Shown one piece after another: positions 61,446 through 64,000 of a DNA stretch of 64,000 bases. Below the pieces are notes generated by a model, which saw only the letters and a program-made list of their open reading frames with translations, did not search any database and had not been told where the DNA came from. How positions within the stretch are numbered: the first letter of the stretch is position 1; each line of letters opens with the position of its first letter. Source of the stretch: an uncultured Bacteroidales bacterium (GTDB lineage Bacteria > Bacteroidota > Bacteroidia > Bacteroidales > Paludibacteraceae); contig CALEPS010000167.1 of the NCBI GenBank assembly GCA_937910305.1, positions 1 through 64,000 on the forward strand, written 5' to 3'. Made by a program: the position numbers and the translations under genes.

Positions 61446-61477
61446 CAAAAGTACTGCTTTTTTCTGATATATGCAAA
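61446..61477 (-). promoter_or_regulatory. Host-type promoter of the ATPase cargo gene
   Basis: Minus-strand TTTG (61477-61474), 20 bp, TACTTTTG (61453-61446), extended upstream box TTTGCATATATC. Confidence 0.85.
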
Positions 61478-61557
61478 TTTTCTTTCAATTAAAATGCTGT
61501 TTTATTTCATTTTTTTGTGATTTTGCACATCATTTTTACATAAAATGACGTAAAAAG

Positions 61558-61800
61558 TTACAAAAACACCTCCATACCATTGATTTGGAAGATGCAGACA
61601 TCACGCACCTTGCGAATTTGGTTTGAATTGAGCAGTTTGATGGTGCGTGTGCCCTCATAATAATCATAGTGGAGGGATATGCAGTTGTCATAGTGCAAAA
61701 GCTCTCCAGCGGTTTTTCCGGTGGAGCGCCAAACGACGAGGTCCACGGGGTCGGGACGCTGAAGCATGGCTTGAGCTGTGGAAATATGAATTGCGTTCAT
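61558..61800 (-). CDS. Small conserved phage protein
   Basis: An 80-residue basic protein starting MNAIHISTAQAMLQRPDPVD and ending VCIFQINGMEVFL. The layout, with DLVVWRSTGKTAGELLHY and a last strand RKVRDVCIFQINGMEV, recurs in Bacteroidetes proviruses in my memory. It starts 4 bp inside the preceding gene. No catalytic motif is visible; role unknown. Confidence 0.65.
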   Translation of the reverse strand: MNAIHISTAQAMLQRPDPVDLVVWRSTGKTAGELLHYDNCISLHYDYYEGTRTIKLLNSNQIRKVRDVCIFQINGMEVFL

Positions 61801-62318
61801 GCGTTGTCTATTTTCTCTTTGAATAGTTCAGACAGGGGTACAGAATGGTTTTGGATAAGATCTTCCATGTCGGAGAGGAAGGTTTGAAATACATCCGGAT
61901 TGGTTGTAACAATGGCGGATTCCATACGGTTGCCTCGTGTCAAGTTCTGCGATGTAATGATGGAAACAGTATCGCCCTTGACGGAGCGAATAAGTATGAC
62001 CTTGGAATGATTGTCGGCAAGGTACGTATGCTCAATAACCTGCGTGAGGAAAGTCCAGAGACGGAGTGTTTTGTTTGTCGCCTTAAAATCGAGCACAAGT
62101 CGGATTGTTCCGACTTTGCCCGATTTCGATATAAAATACAGGCGACGAAGAAACTCCTCGGAAATAGAGAAAGAGGTTTGCCAAATAGACGATTTGCCGA
62201 CTTGGTTGAGTACCCATTCAACCACATCGGCGACTTGGAGCGTGTTCGTGAGATAACATTGCAACGGTGCAGTTGCAAGGGGCTTCAAGTAATCGTCTAT
62301 TGCAACACCTCTTTTCAT
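61797..62318 (-). CDS. Phospholipase D-like (HKD) domain protein
   Basis: A 173-residue protein with a single HKD-like motif, NHSKVILIRSVKGDTVSIIT, followed by SQNLTRGNRMESAIVTTN, which fits PLDc-type nucleases or phosphatidyl hydrolases acting as dimers. RRLYFISKSGKVGTIRLVLD precedes it. In phages such enzymes may cut nucleic acid. It overlaps the 61558 gene by 4 bp and stands in the same unit as the phosphoribosyltransferase-like gene. Confidence 0.75.
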   Translation of the reverse strand: MKRGVAIDDYLKPLATAPLQCYLTNTLQVADVVEWVLNQVGKSSIWQTSFSISEEFLRRLYFISKSGKVGTIRLVLDFKATNKTLRLWTFLTQVIEHTYLADNHSKVILIRSVKGDTVSIITSQNLTRGNRMESAIVTTNPDVFQTFLSDMEDLIQNHSVPLSELFKEKIDNA

Positions 62319-62393
62319 ACCTCATTACATTCGGTTGGAACTTTGGCAGCGGTGAGTTGCGAATGCAAGCATTCACTCACCTTGCACAAACTT

Positions 62394-62948
62394 TCACTCC
62401 TTACCGTAACTGTCGTAGGCTTTCCAGTTAGCGTGGTATCGCTTGTCGAGCTCAATGAGTTCTTTGAGGAAAGGATAACGCTCGCTGTCCGGGCATGTGG
62501 CGTTGGTAGTGGAAAGAACTACCAGCTTTGCATGTAGGGCGCGCATTTTCTGCAGCAGAGAAAGATTCTCGCTGTAGCGTGCCTGTATATCCTCGGGCAG
62601 CGTGTCGTGATCGGCGCGTTTTCCTTTCTTAAACTCTTCAGCAGCCGCTTCCTTCTGCTTTCTAGTGCGAGTGGGAGCGTCTAGGTGGTCGCGCTTAATA
62701 ATCGCGTTCACTTGCTGCTGCATTTGCTCGACCTGCGTATGCGTTAGGTCCTGCAAGCGGAACTTGAGGTATTTGCGAAGTTGGTACTCAATATCTTCCG
62801 CGTGCCGGGAGAGATTGCCCATAATATTACGATAGAGGATTTGGTTACCGGACAACTGAAGCAGATACAGCGCACCTTGCTCCAAATTCCGCTTGTCAGC
62901 AGGGCTATTGAGCCAATCCTGCACCTTCATTGTGAAATTGTGATCCAT
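62394..62948 (-). CDS. Helical phage protein of unknown function
   Basis: A 184-residue, almost entirely helical protein (MDHNFTMKVQDWLNSPADKR, DIEYQLRKYLKFRLQDLTHT, VEQMQQQVNAIIKRDH, EDIQARYSENLSLLQKMRAL). I cannot assign a domain. It lies between the PRTase-like and PLD-like genes, with a 75-bp gap to the latter. Confidence 0.6.
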   Translation of the reverse strand: MDHNFTMKVQDWLNSPADKRNLEQGALYLLQLSGNQILYRNIMGNLSRHAEDIEYQLRKYLKFRLQDLTHTQVEQMQQQVNAIIKRDHLDAPTRTRKQKEAAAEEFKKGKRADHDTLPEDIQARYSENLSLLQKMRALHAKLVVLSTTNATCPDSERYPFLKELIELDKRYHANWKAYDSYGKE

Positions 62949-62985
62949 AATTGAAAATTGTTGCCGCCATCCTGCGGAGACGGCA

Positions 62986-63612
62986 TTACAAGTTATTGTT
63001 TATGCCGACAAAGAAAACAAGGTTCTTGCCGAGCGGTTCTAGCAAGCGATACATGGAAGATATGGTTGAGCCGGTGGTAACGAAATCATCAAAGATTATC
63101 AGATTGGGTTCGGTTGGGAGCGTACCCAAATCGAAATCTACGTTTACACGTTGGCGCGTGTGTGCAAGTGCTACATCCTCGTAATAAGGGATTGCGAGGT
63201 TGTGGCCAATTTGCTCTGCAATACGACAGGCGAAGTTCTTGGTAAGATGTCGCCTTTTAGGAGTTGCACATATCGCCCAGTTACCAGAGGAAAGGTAGTG
63301 ACCAAGGACTTTGCGGATAACATCCGTCATCTTGGTTGCGAACTTCTCTACCATATCATCATCCGCTTTAATATCGGTAAGCAATCGCCCTTTGATTGAC
63401 TTTTTCCAAAGGGTGATGACTGTCACACCGGCGTGCGGTGAGATAGCAATGCGTTCCTGCGAAAGGTCGCACCGTGCGGCGGTGTCCTCTCCCTTGTGCC
63501 AGCCTTTGCGTTGTGTTTCGGCAAAGATGTCTTTAGGGGGAGCAGAAACGGCAGAGGCAGCTCCCGTAGAGGAACTGCCCATGCCTACATCAGAAGGAGA
63601 AAAGAGCGACAT
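62986..63612 (-). CDS. Phosphoribosyltransferase-fold phage protein
   Basis: The 208-residue protein contains the PRPP-binding signature LIIFDDFVTTGSTIS near 176-190, preceded by YYEDVALAHTRQRVNVDFDL, as in ComF-like type I phosphoribosyltransferases. The Asp-Asp and Thr-Thr-Gly residues are intact. The N-terminal 30 residues are Ser/Ala-rich. Its start codon overlaps the stop of the upstream virion-like gene (TAATG). A nucleotide-salvage or binding role is inferred, but why it sits among structural genes is unclear. Confidence 0.75.
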   Translation of the reverse strand: MSLFSPSDVGMGSSSTGAASAVSAPPKDIFAETQRKGWHKGEDTAARCDLSQERIAISPHAGVTVITLWKKSIKGRLLTDIKADDDMVEKFATKMTDVIRKVLGHYLSSGNWAICATPKRRHLTKNFACRIAEQIGHNLAIPYYEDVALAHTRQRVNVDFDLGTLPTEPNLIIFDDFVTTGSTISSMYRLLEPLGKNLVFFVGINNNL

Positions 63613-64000
63613 TATTCACCCGGTGTTTGTGTCTGCTCGGAAGCAGGGTTAATCGTGTCCGTTTCGGTTATGATTTCGCCCTCATAGAACGGAACCGGCA
63701 CAACATCAGAAGCTTCAGCGTTGATGGTTGTGGAGGTTGTGCCAGTTGCACCTTGACCGAGATCTTGGGCAACGGTGGCTTTCGTGTTCCACTTGTCCGA
63801 ACCGATAACGCGGAATTTGCCTCGCATGTCCTCTACCAAGAACACATTATCCGTGTTGTTGATATAGGCGGCTGCAGCAGAAGCCTCCGGACCGACGGCA
63901 GGGTGTACAGCCGTGAGTTTGTTGAGCTGCGTTTGGCTCGGCACTTCTCCCTGCGCTTCGGAAGTGACTTGGCACTTATCCGGCAGCACATCGATGTGCT
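63612..64000 (-). CDS. Phage virion-like protein, partial (continues beyond the window)
   Basis: The frame is open to the right edge, so the start is outside. The visible 129 codons are beta-type sequence: NVFLVEDMRGKFRVIGSDKW, a Gly/Thr stretch (LGQGATGTTSTTIN) and VPVPFYEGEI, ending in a Pro/Glu/Thr tail. This composition and its position suggest a capsid or decoration protein. No firm family. Confidence 0.55.
   Translation of the reverse strand, partial: HIDVLPDKCQVTSEAQGEVPSQTQLNKLTAVHPAVGPEASAAAAYINNTDNVFLVEDMRGKFRVIGSDKWNTKATVAQDLGQGATGTTSTTINAEASDVVPVPFYEGEIITETDTINPASEQTQTPGE

Larger units (their letters stand above)
37105..64000. mobile_element. Tailed-phage provirus integrated at tRNA-Ser, right end outside the window
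   Basis: Integrase next to a tRNA 3' end, then large and small terminase, portal, connector, tape-measure, tail and holin/amidase/spanin-like genes on one strand define a Caudoviricetes-type provirus, siphovirus-like because of the 1347-residue tape measure and absence of sheath genes in view. The left boundary lies within the tRNA 3' end (about 37170-37193). The right boundary, the capsid gene (unless it is the partial gene at 63612) and most early genes are not in the window. Two cargo segments (49031-54028 and 60148-61477) interrupt it. Terminase, lysis and tail genes are intact, so it might still be functional. Confidence 0.88.

Noticed and set aside
37105..64000. Mu-like transposable phage or diversity-generating retroelement
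   Set aside because: No transposase, reverse transcriptase or template/variable repeat pair is seen. A tyrosine integrase at a tRNA explains integration.

Overview
The window comes from the chromosome of a member of the order Bacteroidales. Evidence for this is the TonB-dependent receptor and PorT-like outer-membrane proteins, FISUMP and GSCFA domains, the fused ribBA gene, the near absence of Shine-Dalgarno sequences, and at least eleven promoters of the Bacteroidetes type (TTTG, 20 bp, TAnnTTTG). Genus and species cannot be fixed from the sequence alone.

Positions 1-37193 are mostly core chromosome. From left to right there is an outer-membrane receptor cluster (0-4.9 kb), ribF and a small partner gene, cdsA with a lipid A-type acyltransferase and a glycosyltransferase, ftsY, aspA, a Trp/His-rich secreted protein, ribBA, an LptF/G permease and cdd. 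A flavin reductase, a nitroreductase-like lipoprotein, a hydrolase-like lipoprotein and valS follow. An accessory segment (about 21.7-29.1 kb) is visibly richer in AT. It holds decayed phage lysis genes, a run of six secreted-protein genes on the minus strand, and a candidate non-coding RNA with its own promoter and terminator. A minus-strand housekeeping cluster then runs ffh, a small membrane-protein gene, folD, prfA, rsmE and a PAP2 phosphatase, with a LolC/E-type permease and a GSCFA gene further left. Many gene junctions consist of short tandem repeats of 7-8 bp that form spacers, start codons, protein ends and even signal peptides.

From tRNA-Ser(CGA) at 37105 to the right edge lies a tailed-phage provirus, incomplete at the right edge. 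The integrase sits next to the tRNA. All other genes lie on the minus strand and read from right to left: structural and accessory genes, portal, connectors, small and large terminase, tail genes, holin/amidase/spanin-like lysis genes, tape measure and a tail-tip protein. Two cargo insertions are seen: an AAA/DUF4143 ATPase upstream of the portal gene, and a 5-kb block (surface protein, leucine-rich-repeat protein, AlbA/Schlafen-type regulator) between the large terminase and a truncated phage gene. The cargo ATPase and AlbA genes keep host-type promoters.

The two most unusual signals are in the provirus. First, four structural transcription units start from a shared promoter variant, a conserved 12-mer (GTGTCTTTTCGC or GCGTCTTTTCGC) exactly 17 bp before a host-like TAnnTTTG box. 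Second, the 0.8-kb gap between the lysis genes and the tape-measure gene carries 16 phased copies of a short AAGTC-type motif every 25-30 bp, inside a 113-bp higher-order repeat and flanked by strong hairpins.
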